From NCBI RefSeq assembly GCF_011758565.1, contig NZ_JAAMOX010000003.1:124001-188000 (forward strand): a stretch of DNA of 64,000 nucleotides, written 5' to 3'. This DNA is from Lysinibacter cavernae. Its GTDB lineage: Bacteria > Actinomycetota > Actinomycetes > Actinomycetales > Microbacteriaceae. The notes under the pieces are model-generated. The model saw nothing but the letters and a program-made list of their open reading frames with translations. It was not told the DNA's origin and ran no database searches. A program made the translations under genes and the position numbers. The first letter of the stretch is position 1. Each line of letters starts with the position of its first letter. Below, in pieces: positions 17,085 through 26,596 of this stretch.

Positions 17085-18080
17085 TTAGCCGGCCACCAGC
17101 TCGGTTGCCCCTGCCTCAAACTCATCAAGATCGCCTGTTTCACCGGCCAGCGCAGCTCGGCGCCCAAGAACAAGCATGTAGGTGAGGAACGCGGCAAGGG
17201 CGAGAGCTCCAATACCGATCTTGACCGGCCACGGCCACGGCTGCGGCGTCACAAAACCCTCAACAATGCCGGAAACAAAGAGCCACAGCACCATACCTAC
17301 GGCTACCGTGACGATTGCGCGCCCCTCTGAGGCGAGGGCGGCTCCCCTGCGCTTGGCTCCCGGCGCGACCCACGACCAAAAGAGTTTCATGCCGGCACCG
17401 GCGGCCACAAAGACGCAGGTCAGTTCGAGCAGCCCGTGCGGAGCGATGTACAGCAGGAAGGTGTCACCTTCGCCGTACGCAAACATGACCCCCGCTGTTG
17501 TGCCAATGCCTTGCGCATTCTGCAGCAGCACCATCGGAACGTAGAGCCCCGTAATGCCAAACGCGATGCACTGGGCGGCAATCCAGGCGTTATTGGTCCA
17601 GACCAGGCCAGTGAACGATGCTGCGGGATTCTCCGAGTAGTAGTCGACGAAGTCGTGATTTACCAGCTGCTGCAGCTGCGCATCCGAGCCAAGGGTTGCA
17701 AGCACCGCTGGGTCGTTTACCGTCCACACGGCATAGAGCGTCCCGATCCCCAGCACAAACACGGCGGCCGCGAGCGACCACCATCGCACTCGATAGAGCG
17801 CGGCTGGCAGCTGGATCACGAAAAAGGTCGAAAGCGCCACGAGCGGGTTACTGCGCTGTCCGGTGAGGCGTTGACGCGCCCGCGACAGCCGAATCGAGAG
17901 CTGTTCGCCGTATGCCGTGTTACCGGCAGCCGTTGTCAACGTGGACAGGTGGCTTGCAGAGGTCTGATAGCGATCAACAAATTCGTCAATCTCGTCGCCG
18001 CTTAACCGTCGCCGCTTACTGAGCTGCGCGAGGCGCTCCCATTCGGCGCCATGAGCTTCGGCGTATGCATCAGTATCCAT
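17085..18080 (-). CDS. SpoIIM-like (stage II sporulation protein M family) membrane protein
   Basis: The 331-residue protein has a cytoplasmic N-terminal part (MDTDAYAEAHGAEWERLAQL, then RLSGDEIDEFVDRYQ) and five or six membrane segments. The family signature is near FITGLYVPMVLL and IAPHGLLELTCVFVAAGAG. In actinobacteria SpoIIM-like proteins are widespread without sporulation, and they often neighbour RDD proteins and MoxR/DUF58 genes. Here the RDD gene is divergent, 19 bases from this start. ATG 18080 was chosen over the upstream start at 18107, which would overlap the RDD gene. Its exact role is unknown. Confidence 0.85.
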   Translation of the reverse strand: MDTDAYAEAHGAEWERLAQLSKRRRLSGDEIDEFVDRYQTSASHLSTLTTAAGNTAYGEQLSIRLSRARQRLTGQRSNPLVALSTFFVIQLPAALYRVRWWSLAAAVFVLGIGTLYAVWTVNDPAVLATLGSDAQLQQLVNHDFVDYYSENPAASFTGLVWTNNAWIAAQCIAFGITGLYVPMVLLQNAQGIGTTAGVMFAYGEGDTFLLYIAPHGLLELTCVFVAAGAGMKLFWSWVAPGAKRRGAALASEGRAIVTVAVGMVLWLFVSGIVEGFVTPQPWPWPVKIGIGALALAAFLTYMLVLGRRAALAGETGDLDEFEAGATELVAG

Positions 18081-18099
18081 CTGCTGGAATACTAGTCGA

Positions 18100-18912
18100 G
18101 TGAGCAATACTTCTGGTAGTTACGGCGAGGACCAACTGGTCACGGGCGAGGCAGTGGCCCTCAACATCCGCCCTGCCAGCTACGTCTTGCGGGCGGCAGG
18201 ACTCATCATTGATGTGGTCACAACGGTGCTCGTTCTCATCGGCGCCATGATTGCGGTTTCCGCCGTGCTCATCCGGTTCGACGCCGATGAGGCTGCGGGG
18301 CAGGCGGCCATCATTGTGACGCTTGTGCTGTGCCTTGTTGGATTGCCAACCCTGGTCGAAACGCTCTCGAGAGGCAAATCTCTTGGGAAGTGGGCCACTG
18401 GTGTTCGTGTGGTTCGTGACGACGGCGGTGCGATTCAGTTTCGTCATGCCCTTATTCGCGCGCTCGTTGGCTTCTTCGAGATCTATGCAACGGGTGGCGG
18501 CGGGGCCGCGCTCACCGGGCTGCTGTCGTCGCGTACAAAACGGCTTGGCGATATGGTTGCCGGAACCTATGCCCAGCACGAACGCGTCCCACAGCCTGTG
18601 CCGCAGCCGCCGTTCATGCCACCAGAGCTCGCCGCTTGGGCAAGCATCGCCGATGTCGCGCGCATGCCAGACTCGCTCTCACGCCGCATCGGACAGTTCC
18701 TCAGCAACTATTCAAGGATGCAGCCACGCTCGCAGGCAGCTGTTGCCGCCGATCTCGCGAGCGAAGCCGCGCCCTTTGTCTCGCCGCTTCCTGGGGGCGA
18801 TCCCGTGCGCTTCCTTCTCGCAATCACCGCGCTCAGGCGCGAACGTGAACGCGCCGCCCTTGAAAGCGAACGCCGACGCCTCGAGCGCCTCGAACCAACT
18901 CTTCGGGGCTAG
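18100..18912 (+). CDS. RDD family membrane protein
   Basis: The 270-residue protein carries an RDD domain at about 22-165. Its first membrane segment starts [20 protein letters not shown], where the family RxxxxxxD pattern is seen, and a conserved [18 protein letters not shown] follows. The C-terminal 100 residues are polar and end in an arginine/glutamate-rich helix ([19 protein letters not shown]). The start is GTG at 18100. It is divergent from the SpoIIM-like gene, which is the usual partner; the two may share a control region of only 19 bases, so one or both may be leaderless. The stop overlaps that of ahcY. Confidence 0.85.
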   Translation: MSNTSGSYGEDQLVTGEAVALNIRPASYVLRAAGLIIDVVTTVLVLIGAMIAVSAVLIRFDADEAAGQAAIIVTLVLCLVGLPTLVETLSRGKSLGKWATGVRVVRDDGGAIQFRHALIRALVGFFEIYATGGGGAALTGLLSSRTKRLGDMVAGTYAQHERVPQPVPQPPFMPPELAAWASIADVARMPDSLSRRIGQFLSNYSRMQPRSQAAVAADLASEAAPFVSPLPGGDPVRFLLAITALRRERERAALESERRRLERLEPTLRG

Positions 18913-20420
18913 TAACGGTAGGTGTCAGCCTTATACGGCCCCTCAACTGGCACCCCAATGTAGTTGGCTTGTTCATCGGTGAGGATCGTCAGTTCAACGC
19001 CGAGCGCGTCAAGATGCAGCCTGGCGACCTTCTCATCGAGGTGCTTGGGGAGAACGTATACGCCAACCGGATAGCGCTCCGGTGACACATACAGCTCAAG
19101 TTGCGCGAGGACCTGGTTGGTAAAAGAATTGCTCATCACAAAACTTGGATGCCCTGTAGCGTTTCCGAGGTTCATGAGTCGTCCCTCGCTGAGCACCAAG
19201 ATGGAACGCCCAGTCGGCAGCCGCCATTCGTGCACCTGAGGCTTAATCTCGACCCGTTCAACGCCCTCAAGTCGTTCGAGCCCAGCCATGTCTATTTCGT
19301 TGTCAAAATGCCCGACATTTCCAACAACCGCAAGGTGCTTCAGCTTAAGCATGTGGTCTGCGGTCACCACGTTTTTGTTGCCTGTGCAGGTCACCACGAT
19401 ATCGGCCTCGGCCGCGACCGTCTCAATCGTTGCAACCTGAAACCCGTCCATAGCGGCCTGCAGCGCACAGATGGGGTCTACCTCGGCAACAACGACCCTG
19501 GCCCCTTGGCCCCGCAGCGCTTCTGCGGCGCCCTTGCCGACGTCGCCGTACCCAACAACAAGGGCAACTTTGCCGCCGATCAGCACATCAGTTGCGCGGT
19601 TAAGTCCGTCTGGCAGCGAGTGACGGATACCGTACTTATTATCAAACTTCGACTTGGTAACCGAGTCGTTGACGTTGATAGCTGGGAACAGAAGTTTGTC
19701 GTCACGAAACAACTCGTGCAGCCGAAGCACTCCGGTTGTGGTCTCCTCGGTGACCCCGATGATGCCTTCGGCGACTCTGGTCCAGCGTTCGGCATCCGAA
19801 ACGAGCCCCTCGCGCAGGAGATCGAGCACAACGCGTTCCTCGTCATTCTCAGCCTGTTCAGGGCCAGGAACGGCACCCGCGCGTTCGTACGAGGCCCCGT
19901 GATGGACGAGCAGCGTTGCGTCGCCACCGTCGTCAAGGATGAGGTTGGGTCCGTTCCAACTTGTGTCCGCAGCATCCGCTTCGGCGCTCCAGTCAAAGAT
20001 CCGTTCCGCACACCACCAGTATTCGCTGAGACTTTCACCCTTCCACGCGAAGACAGGAACCCCTGAGGGGGCTTCGACAGTGCCTGTCGGGCCAACCACA
20101 ACCGCGGCGGCAGCCTCATCCTGCGTTGAAAAAATATTGCAGCTTGCCCAGCGCACCTGCGCGCCAAGTTCCACGAGCGTCTCGATCAGCACGGCGGTCT
20201 GCACCGTCATGTGCAGCGAACCCGCGATGCGGGCACCGGCGAGGGGTTGCTGCCCCGCGTACTCAGCGCGCAAGGCCATGAGTCCAGGCATTTCGTTTTC
20301 GGCAAGACGGAGCTGGTGCCTTCCTGCTTCGGCGAGCCCAATATTTGCAATCGCATATTCGAAGCGACCGGAAGTCTTGGCGCGATACTGGGCTGGGGCG
20401 GACTGGAGCAGGGACATCAT
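18909..20420 (-). CDS. ahcY: Adenosylhomocysteinase
   Basis: AhcY hydrolyses S-adenosylhomocysteine to adenosine and homocysteine in the activated methyl cycle, using tightly bound NAD. The 503-residue length fits the long bacterial form. Seen are the substrate-binding [16 protein letters not shown], the catalytic [12 protein letters not shown], the NAD-binding [13 protein letters not shown], the [11 protein letters not shown] segment, and a C-terminal YKADTYRY that completes the neighbouring subunit's NAD site. The two starting ATGs at 20420 and 20417 are equivalent. It lies 59 bases after the DUF3499 gene on the same strand and probably shares its transcript. Confidence 0.95.
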   Translation of the reverse strand: MMSLLQSAPAQYRAKTSGRFEYAIANIGLAEAGRHQLRLAENEMPGLMALRAEYAGQQPLAGARIAGSLHMTVQTAVLIETLVELGAQVRWASCNIFSTQDEAAAAVVVGPTGTVEAPSGVPVFAWKGESLSEYWWCAERIFDWSAEADAADTSWNGPNLILDDGGDATLLVHHGASYERAGAVPGPEQAENDEERVVLDLLREGLVSDAERWTRVAEGIIGVTEETTTGVLRLHELFRDDKLLFPAINVNDSVTKSKFDNKYGIRHSLPDGLNRATDVLIGGKVALVVGYGDVGKGAAEALRGQGARVVVAEVDPICALQAAMDGFQVATIETVAAEADIVVTCTGNKNVVTADHMLKLKHLAVVGNVGHFDNEIDMAGLERLEGVERVEIKPQVHEWRLPTGRSILVLSEGRLMNLGNATGHPSFVMSNSFTNQVLAQLELYVSPERYPVGVYVLPKHLDEKVARLHLDALGVELTILTDEQANYIGVPVEGPYKADTYRY

Positions 20421-20479
20421 TCCTCAACTTCTTCAGCAACGCTCGGGTCAACAGCGACCCAAACTGGTGGAATACGACG

Positions 20480-20731
20480 CTAGCCGGTCACCCCAGCGTC
20501 AGATTCTTCTGCTGGAAGGAGATCAACTCCGCCAAGAATAGCGTGCCGAAACAATTGCCACCCGGTTGGAGGACGCATTTTGTCACCGTGGAAGGCGCAC
20601 AGGTCGTAACTATTAGGGTCGGCGACTGGGCTGAGCGGTCCGATGGCCATTGAACAACCGGCGTAATCGTAAGTCAGCGAGTACGCAGAAGGCCGGCCGC
20701 ACATGGCCTTAGAACAGTGTCGCTCACGCAT
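20480..20731 (-). CDS. DUF3499 family protein
   Basis: The small 83-residue protein matches the actinobacterial DUF3499 pattern: CSKAMCGRPSAYSLTYDYA, GPLSPVADPNSYDLCAFH and a following RPPTGWQLFRH. Conserved cysteines (CSKAMC and DLC) with the histidine suggest a zinc-ribbon-like fold; this is an inference. Function is not known. It is divergent from the metallopeptidase-family gene, 40 bases between starts, and lies upstream of ahcY. The same pair occurs together across actinobacteria. Confidence 0.85.
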   Translation of the reverse strand: MRERHCSKAMCGRPSAYSLTYDYAGCSMAIGPLSPVADPNSYDLCAFHGDKMRPPTGWQLFRHAILGGVDLLPAEESDAGVTG

Positions 20732-20771
20732 ACCGTTAAGCGTATCCTCAACCGCGCGTTAGGATTGCGAT

Positions 20772-21215
20772 ATGCACAGTTCTGGGTCTCGGTCACGGCG
20801 TAGAGGAACGACTGCCGCAAGACACGGTCGAGGCTCGAGGTCTCCCGTGCTCGGCCCTGAGCTCCCGCTGCTGCACAATCGCATCGCGTCGTTTGACCGC
20901 ATCGCCGGCGGAACGGTCGAGTATCTTCGGTCGCTCTGGCCAGAGGATCTTGGCAATGTTCAGTTCGATTTTGTTTCGGTTCCTTCTGATCCGCCGTGGG
21001 ATTTACCTGCCGAGCCAAAGCTCTGGCGCGTCGACCGCAACGCAAAGCGAATCACGTTCTTCCGGGTCCCGCTACAGCGCTCAGGCAGGCTGCACGTGAA
21101 TGATGCAGCCCATCGACGCATGTTCATTGAGTACGCCGTCTACAGCGCGGTGGCAGAATATCTCGGCCGAGAGCCTTGGGAGCTCCTACCTCCAGAAGGC
21201 ACCGGCCACTTTTAG
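20772..21215 (+). CDS. Metallopeptidase-family protein lacking HExxH
   Basis: The 147-residue protein has a basic N-terminal tail (about 1-28), then LLHNRIASFDRIAGGTVEYL and VQFDFVSVPSDPPWDL. It matches by layout the small zincin-like family that neighbours DUF3499 in actinobacteria. At the place where such proteins may carry HExxH, it reads RRMFIEYAVYSAVAEYLG, so no zinc-protease activity is expected. This degenerate form also occurs in mycobacterial relatives, by my recollection. Its stop overlaps that of the convergent DUF5719 gene by four bases. Confidence 0.7.
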   Translation: MHSSGSRSRRRGTTAARHGRGSRSPVLGPELPLLHNRIASFDRIAGGTVEYLRSLWPEDLGNVQFDFVSVPSDPPWDLPAEPKLWRVDRNAKRITFFRVPLQRSGRLHVNDAAHRRMFIEYAVYSAVAEYLGREPWELLPPEGTGHF

Positions 21216-22630
21216 CGGGTGTACACGGTCAGCGGCTCGGCGCGAACGGCCGGTGACTGCAGGGAATAGCCGCTCAGCTGACCGTCGTCACCATACGAAA
21301 CTGAAGCGCCAATCAACTGGTCAGAGTCCAAACTGTATCCCTTGCCGGCTTCAGCGCCAACAGTAATGGATGCCCCGGCTGGCACCGTCACTGAACGCGT
21401 ATTCGCGTCAAGTGTCAGCTCAACCGTCGCCGTCTTTGCCCCGGGGTTGTAGAGCGTAATCTGCGGCTTTGGGCCACGGGCGACCGCGAGAGCGGCCTGC
21501 TCATCGAACAGGTCACTCGCCCCAAACCAGGCAAAGTCACTTGATTTTGAGCCAATGGTGAAAACGCGCATTGCGCCAAGTATCGGGGTCTCAGAATCGA
21601 CGGTGATGGTGTAAGTTCCCTGCGGGAGCGGCTCCAACTCGAACTCATTCACGAGCTCGGGCTTCATATCAAACGTGCCAAGTTTTGTTGTTGCGCCCTT
21701 TTCACCGTGAGCCGTGACCGTGACGGTCGAGTCGCTATCCGCAAGCGACATGACTCGCAGAATCTGCACGGCTTCGTCATGCCCGTGTTCATCAATAGAG
21801 CTCACGCCGTCCGGGTGCACAACACGTACCCCAGGAATCACGAGCTGCGTTGATGGTGCCGACACGGCGACCGCGGTGTCAACGCCAACCGCGTTCAGGC
21901 CTTGAACCTGGCTCTGTTGTAGCGCGGCAAACACCTTGCCCCCGCGCGCCTGCATGTGCACAATAGTTGCGTTAGCCGACGGGGCGAGCCCGTTGAGCGA
22001 GATGATGCGCTGTGAACGAGGTTCAACAACTATGCCGGTTGAACCAGGAGTCTCCACAAGGCCGTTCTCCGAGTACACCTGAAGAGACACATTTGCTGCG
22101 ACCTCACCAGGATTGGTGAGCAGCACCAGTGAGGTCAGTCCAGATACGGTGCTTCCTGCAACTAACCAGCTCTCCGCGAGCGGCTGCCCGCAGGACGACG
22201 CAGAAAAGCCTCTGAGGCGCTCCTGGGCAGCTGCTTGTGCCTGTGCTGCAGCAGCAGTTGTCTTTGCGTCTCCACTGAGGCTCATGGCCCGGGGCGCTGC
22301 GGCCTCGGATGCGGTTGTTGTCGAACGACTGAGTGCCTCAGGAGCGAGCGCTCCGTCCGGAGATTGAAGGGCCAAGACGGCTTCGCCAACATCCACAACC
22401 CCAATCGGGTTTGCCGGATCAGCACCAATTTCGACAAACGATCCAGAGCACGCAAGCTCTGACTGCGTCGCGGCAGCGGTATCAACCTGCGTCGAGACCA
22501 CGCCCCGCTCCACGGTTGGAACGCTGACTACGCCAAGCACATAAATGACTCCAGCGGTCAGCCCGCCCGCAATGAGTCCTGTTGCGATGCGCCCAGTCAG
22601 GGTGAGTGCGTTCCGTTGTGAGCTAGCCAT
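21212..22630 (-). CDS. DUF5719-type membrane-anchored extracellular protein
   Basis: The 472-residue protein has a short cytoplasmic start (MASSQRNALTLTGR), one membrane segment (about 15-37, IATGLIAGGLTAGVIYVLG) and a long extracellular part rich in Ala, Ser, Thr and Val that looks all-beta. A coiled, Ala/Gln-rich stretch at about 125-140 precedes the beta domains. This family follows the large membrane glycosyltransferase and WhiB2 genes in actinobacteria; no enzymatic motif is seen. The ATG at 22630 overlaps the end of the upstream glycosyltransferase by eight bases, so they are one operon. The role is probably in the cell envelope. Confidence 0.8.
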   Translation of the reverse strand: MASSQRNALTLTGRIATGLIAGGLTAGVIYVLGVVSVPTVERGVVSTQVDTAAATQSELACSGSFVEIGADPANPIGVVDVGEAVLALQSPDGALAPEALSRSTTTASEAAAPRAMSLSGDAKTTAAAAQAQAAAQERLRGFSASSCGQPLAESWLVAGSTVSGLTSLVLLTNPGEVAANVSLQVYSENGLVETPGSTGIVVEPRSQRIISLNGLAPSANATIVHMQARGGKVFAALQQSQVQGLNAVGVDTAVAVSAPSTQLVIPGVRVVHPDGVSSIDEHGHDEAVQILRVMSLADSDSTVTVTAHGEKGATTKLGTFDMKPELVNEFELEPLPQGTYTITVDSETPILGAMRVFTIGSKSSDFAWFGASDLFDEQAALAVARGPKPQITLYNPGAKTATVELTLDANTRSVTVPAGASITVGAEAGKGYSLDSDQLIGASVSYGDDGQLSGYSLQSPAVRAEPLTVYTR

Positions 22631-25600
22631 TGTGTTGTGGATCCTGTTCGTCCTCGGGCGCTACCGGCTCAGCACCGAGGGTGGCTTCTTCAAAATACGA
22701 TTCCTCGTCGAGCGTGTTGTCAAAAGGAGCGGCGTTGTCGTCGTCTGCAATTGTGTCTCGCGGCTCGATCACGGTGTCCTCGTCGTCTCCAACGAGAGCA
22801 GGCGAGATGTCTTCCCCGCTTGTGACCTCAGGCGTCGGCAACGCAGCATCGTCGACCTGTTCGGGTGATGTGAGTTCCTGCGGCGAGCTGTCCTCTGCCT
22901 CACTCGTAGGAGCCACCGCTGCCACCGCTGATCCTTCGACAACAGGCAGATCCCGTTTCTGCGACCGACGCTTGCCCTTCGGTGACGCAGCAGCGGGCTG
23001 ATCCTTGCCTCGACGTTTTTTACGCGGCGGCTTTTCTACCACGGCCCCCGTTGGAAGCGCCAACAGGAACAGACCGAGCAGAACGGCAATCTGGACAATC
23101 CAGATTGTCTGGCTGAGTGCTTTTGTAAGCGGAGGAAGAGTCGGCGCCGACGTGCTCTGGTTCGCGTCAACGACCTTCCAGAGGTCACCGAACTCGGTAG
23201 GACCGACGGCGACAACGTCGGCATTGTTGTCGAGCGCGCTCTGAATTCGCGAAAGCGTCGAAGACACCGCTGGGTCGTTTGCGCGCCCGCTTGCCGATGA
23301 TGCCGGTTCAAGCACAACAAAGTTGATGCCAAGATCATTGAGCTGAGCGGACTGACTTGAGCTTCCTTCAGATGCGAGCGCCCCGATAAGTTCGGCGAGT
23401 TCCTCTTCACTCGAGCTCAGCTCAGGGTGGGTAAACGTCAACGTCGTTTGCTCATCGAGCGTCGCTCCGGTGCCGCGCACGGTTTCGCCGAGGACGGCGC
23501 CCCCTTCTTGAGGAACGAGGAACAGCGTTCCAACGTCCTGTCCGCTCACGGCCGCGGCCCGTACGACGGCCGGCACGTTATAGTCCTGACTCTTCCACGA
23601 AGGGTGCCCCATAAAAATTGACACAATAATCGGAGCGACCGCAACCAGCAGGGCCAACCCCGCCAGCACGCTGACCGTCTCAGAGAGCTTTGGCAGCACG
23701 GTGATGGTCGCGACAGCGAGGCCGAGCAATCCCATCCAATAGATGCTCAGGCTCGGGCCGGCCCAGATGCCAACAGGGGTCACACCAACACTGCTCAGAA
23801 CAAACTGATTTGCTACGAGGGCGCTCGCAAGGCCAAGTCCAGCGAGAAGCAGATATACGGCGGTTCGTTTCGCCTTGGAGAAGACAACTCCGGCGAGGGC
23901 GAGCAGCCCAAGAGGAGCGACAAGACAAGCAACGATAATGGTATACGGCCAATCACCGATACCGAGTGTCGCCAGGGCATCGTTCCACCCGGCCATACCG
24001 GCCGTTGGGAATCCGAGCAGGAGCTGATTTGCCGTTGCCGGGGTAAATGGCTGCGGCACGCCTGGGTCGATAAGCACCATGAGCGGGTTACCGTTCGCGA
24101 GCGCATACCCAAGCAAGGGGGCATAGAGTGCCGCACTGGCGACCGCAACGGTAAGTACTCGCACAACGCCGCGCCCACTAAATGCCAGCCCGACCAACAG
24201 CAATAGCGCTGCAGCTGGGATCAATGACGGGGCACAGGCCAAGATTGCCGCGAGGAGCAATGACGAGGTTGCCGCGGATGACCACGACTTGCGCGCGCTC
24301 ATGAGCGCGATGAGCAGCCAAGGCAGCAGGATGTGGACGATGACTGATGGCACTCGGCCGTCGTTAAGCGATGCCAGCAGCGTTGGGCTGAGCATCCAGG
24401 CAACGGCAACAAAGCCGCGCGCGACCGGCCGTTCGGTCAATCGTGCTGCAAAGAACCACGCGCCAAGAGCCGACAGCGGAATCGCCAACAAGAAGAGGAG
24501 GACAAGTGAGTATGACGGCTGCCAGAACGTTATCGATCCAAGAATCGCAAGAACGAAGTTGAACGGATGCGCCGGTCCTTCAAGAAGTGAGCCGGTTCCG
24601 TGGTGTCCGTAATGGGTATTTGCCCACAGGTCGCTGAGCGTCGTGCTGAGCGGAAGGAGTCCACCTCCAGTCAACGCCTGTGCGGTAAAGAGGCTGTAAA
24701 ACAGGGCCGCCGAGAGCACAATGGCCACGGTCACAACGGAAAGCCCGCCGGTGCTAATGAAATGGGCTTCGTGTTTCACCCTGCCCTGACGCGCAAGGAT
24801 CGCCTCTTTGTCAATCATTTGCTGAGTGCGGACGGTCTTATAGTCGACCCGCAGCGGCCGGATCGAATCCCAGCCCATCGTGCGTGTTCTGGCGATTGAT
24901 CGCCGAGCATCACGCACTTTTCGACCCGAGAACATGACGGCAAACGTTGCGGCAAATTCGCCGGGGATACGACCTGGGAGCTCACGAATGAGGTACCAGA
25001 TCGTTCGAAGGATTGCGAGGGGTAGCAGGGTCAACCAATGCAATGGCACTGCCCAGGCAGGCGCATACGCGAGACGGCGGTGAAGCTGGGCGCGGCGAGA
25101 ACGACGGTGGTTAGCTCTCGCCACCGATTTCTTCCGGCTCACCTCTGGCCCGGCGACGCCATCCCCCGCAAATCGGACACGGGATTCAGGAGAGACGACA
25201 ACGCGGTAGCCAGCAAGCCGGGCCCTGACGCAGAGGTCGAGCCCGTCATCGTAGGTCGTTAGGGCGCGGTCAAATCCACCAAGCTGCGCCCACAGTTCAC
25301 GCTGTACAAGCATTCCGACGGGGCCGACGCCGAGCGTATCCTGTTGGGTGTCGCGTTGCTCTTGGTCTAGTTCTTCCGTGCTGAGCTGCCACCGTGCGCC
25401 GAGTCGGGTCAGTGTCTGCCCAATCTCGCGAATGTGATCCGGGCGGTCCCACGAGGTGAGTTTCGGCCCAGCAACGGCAACCGACGGCGCGCGCTGAACT
25501 GTGGCGAGAATAATCTCAAGCGCGTCCGGCTCGGGTTCGCTGTCGTGGGTCAATAACCAGAGCCACTCGTCTGAGGTCGCGTCATCACCCACCACTTTGA

Positions 25601-25823
25601 GTGCCAGCTTTATGGCGGCACCAAACGGTAGGACTTCGCCCGTCGCAATGATCCGCTCGGCCGGCACATCAGCCATGATGGCTGCTGTGGTATCGGTTGA
25701 GCCGTTATCAATGAGGATGAGACGGTCTGGCTGGCGCGTTTGCTGGGCGATTCCCGCGAGGGTACGCTCCAGCCTGGCTGCGCCATTGGTGGCAACCACT
25801 ATTGCTGTAACTCGACTTTGCAT
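22623..25823 (-). CDS. Large membrane glycosyltransferase, GT2 domain plus multi-spanning domain
   Basis: The 1066-residue protein starts with a GT-A domain (about 1-280): VTAIVVATNGAARLERTL, LILIDNGSTDTT, and the acceptor-side YDDGLDLCVRARLAGY. A basic linker (RKKSVARANHRRSRRAQ) leads to about 12-14 membrane segments (roughly 275-960) and an acidic, Pro/Ala-rich cytoplasmic tail (about 960-1066). This architecture, next to whiB2 and manA, is conserved in actinobacteria, so it probably handles mannose- or galactose-containing envelope glycans; the donor is not known. ATG at 25823 was chosen as nearest to the domain; the frame continues to 25862. It overlaps the DUF5719 gene by eight bases. 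Confidence 0.85.
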   Translation of the reverse strand: MQSRVTAIVVATNGAARLERTLAGIAQQTRQPDRLILIDNGSTDTTAAIMADVPAERIIATGEVLPFGAAIKLALKVVGDDATSDEWLWLLTHDSEPEPDALEIILATVQRAPSVAVAGPKLTSWDRPDHIREIGQTLTRLGARWQLSTEELDQEQRDTQQDTLGVGPVGMLVQRELWAQLGGFDRALTTYDDGLDLCVRARLAGYRVVVSPESRVRFAGDGVAGPEVSRKKSVARANHRRSRRAQLHRRLAYAPAWAVPLHWLTLLPLAILRTIWYLIRELPGRIPGEFAATFAVMFSGRKVRDARRSIARTRTMGWDSIRPLRVDYKTVRTQQMIDKEAILARQGRVKHEAHFISTGGLSVVTVAIVLSAALFYSLFTAQALTGGGLLPLSTTLSDLWANTHYGHHGTGSLLEGPAHPFNFVLAILGSITFWQPSYSLVLLFLLAIPLSALGAWFFAARLTERPVARGFVAVAWMLSPTLLASLNDGRVPSVIVHILLPWLLIALMSARKSWSSAATSSLLLAAILACAPSLIPAAALLLLVGLAFSGRGVVRVLTVAVASAALYAPLLGYALANGNPLMVLIDPGVPQPFTPATANQLLLGFPTAGMAGWNDALATLGIGDWPYTIIVACLVAPLGLLALAGVVFSKAKRTAVYLLLAGLGLASALVANQFVLSSVGVTPVGIWAGPSLSIYWMGLLGLAVATITVLPKLSETVSVLAGLALLVAVAPIIVSIFMGHPSWKSQDYNVPAVVRAAAVSGQDVGTLFLVPQEGGAVLGETVRGTGATLDEQTTLTFTHPELSSSEEELAELIGALASEGSSSQSAQLNDLGINFVVLEPASSASGRANDPAVSSTLSRIQSALDNNADVVAVGPTEFGDLWKVVDANQSTSAPTLPPLTKALSQTIWIVQIAVLLGLFLLALPTGAVVEKPPRKKRRGKDQPAAASPKGKRRSQKRDLPVVEGSAVAAVAPTSEAEDSSPQELTSPEQVDDAALPTPEVTSGEDISPALVGDDEDTVIEPRDTIADDDNAAPFDNTLDEESYFEEATLGAEPVAPEDEQDPQHNG

Positions 25824-25979
25824 CGGGATTAGCCTAGGCGTGGCTGGCATGATCGAGGCCATGGCGCTCCGAGCGACGCACGATTCATAGAATTCACGGT
25901 TTCACGGGGATGACCGCCACCGCGCATAAAAGAAGCCGCGCGAGAGAGGCACGGCAACAATTGATTCGGAACGGTGGCG

Positions 25980-26297
25980 TTAGATAGCGCGCTTGCGAAG
26001 CTTTCGGCGTTCACGCTCAGACAGACCGCCCCAAATGCCAAAGCGTTCGTCATTTTCGAGTGCGTAGTCGAGGCACTGCGAACGAACTTCACAGGTGCTG
26101 CAAATCTTCTTGGCATCCCGAGTGGAGCCGCCCTTTTCGGGGAAAAACGCCTCAGGGTCGGTCTGCGCGCAGAGCGCGTCTGCTTGCCAGGCGAGCTGTC
26201 CGTCGTCATCTGCGTTGCGGACTCCGGGGACACCGAGTTGTACTGGGTCGACGAACCAGTCACCAGGAACCTCAGAACGGTATTCAGGAACCGACAT
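25980..26297 (-). CDS. whiB: WhiB-family iron-sulfur transcriptional regulator (WhiB2-like)
   Basis: The 105-residue protein has the four cysteines that bind a 4Fe-4S cluster (Cys43, Cys66, Cys69, Cys75: ALC, then KICSTCEVRSQC), the beta-turn GIWGG and the basic DNA-binding tail ERERRKLRKR. WhiB2-type proteins control septation and cell division in actinobacteria. ATG at 26297 is preferred to GTG at 26306 because AAAGGGG lies at the right distance only for the ATG. It has a strong promoter (26344-26372). The context, between manA and the large glycosyltransferase, fits the WhiB2 subfamily. Confidence 0.92.
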   Translation of the reverse strand: MSVPEYRSEVPGDWFVDPVQLGVPGVRNADDDGQLAWQADALCAQTDPEAFFPEKGGSTRDAKKICSTCEVRSQCLDYALENDERFGIWGGLSERERRKLRKRAI

Positions 26298-26342
26298 GAT
26301 GCTCACCCCTTTCTTTCAACGCGAGAAAAAACACGCTTTGAC

Positions 26343-26372
26343 AATTACACCGTTGTAATTCGATCAAGTCAA
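26343..26372 (-). promoter_or_regulatory. whiB promoter with palindrome over the -10
   Basis: On the minus strand TTGACT (26372-26367) and TGTAAT (26349-26344) are 17 bases apart. A perfect 7+7 palindrome, AATTACA-4-TGTAATT (26343-26360), covers the spacer and the -10, a position where a bound repressor would block transcription. The +1 should be near 26337, giving a leader of about 40 bases. Confidence 0.6.
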
Positions 26373-26596
26373 GCTGGGATGGTAAACCCTCAAGCACCGA
26401 TGGAAGCTTTACGACACGGTCACAATTGAGGATCATCCGGCCTTTCACCCGCCCTGACTGGCCTCAAGTGATTCAGCCACGAACGAACGTCGCGAGAAAA
26501 CATCGATTTACACATCAATACGTCAGCAAAATAAAAAGTTCGATTGCCGCGCGACACGCCGTAGGGAAGCAATCGTGACGTCAACGGTCACACTGA

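Noticed and set aside
20772-21215. Loss of HExxH in the metallopeptidase-family protein as a novelty
   Set aside because: The same small family beside DUF3499 in actinobacteria appears degenerate elsewhere too, so this is expected.
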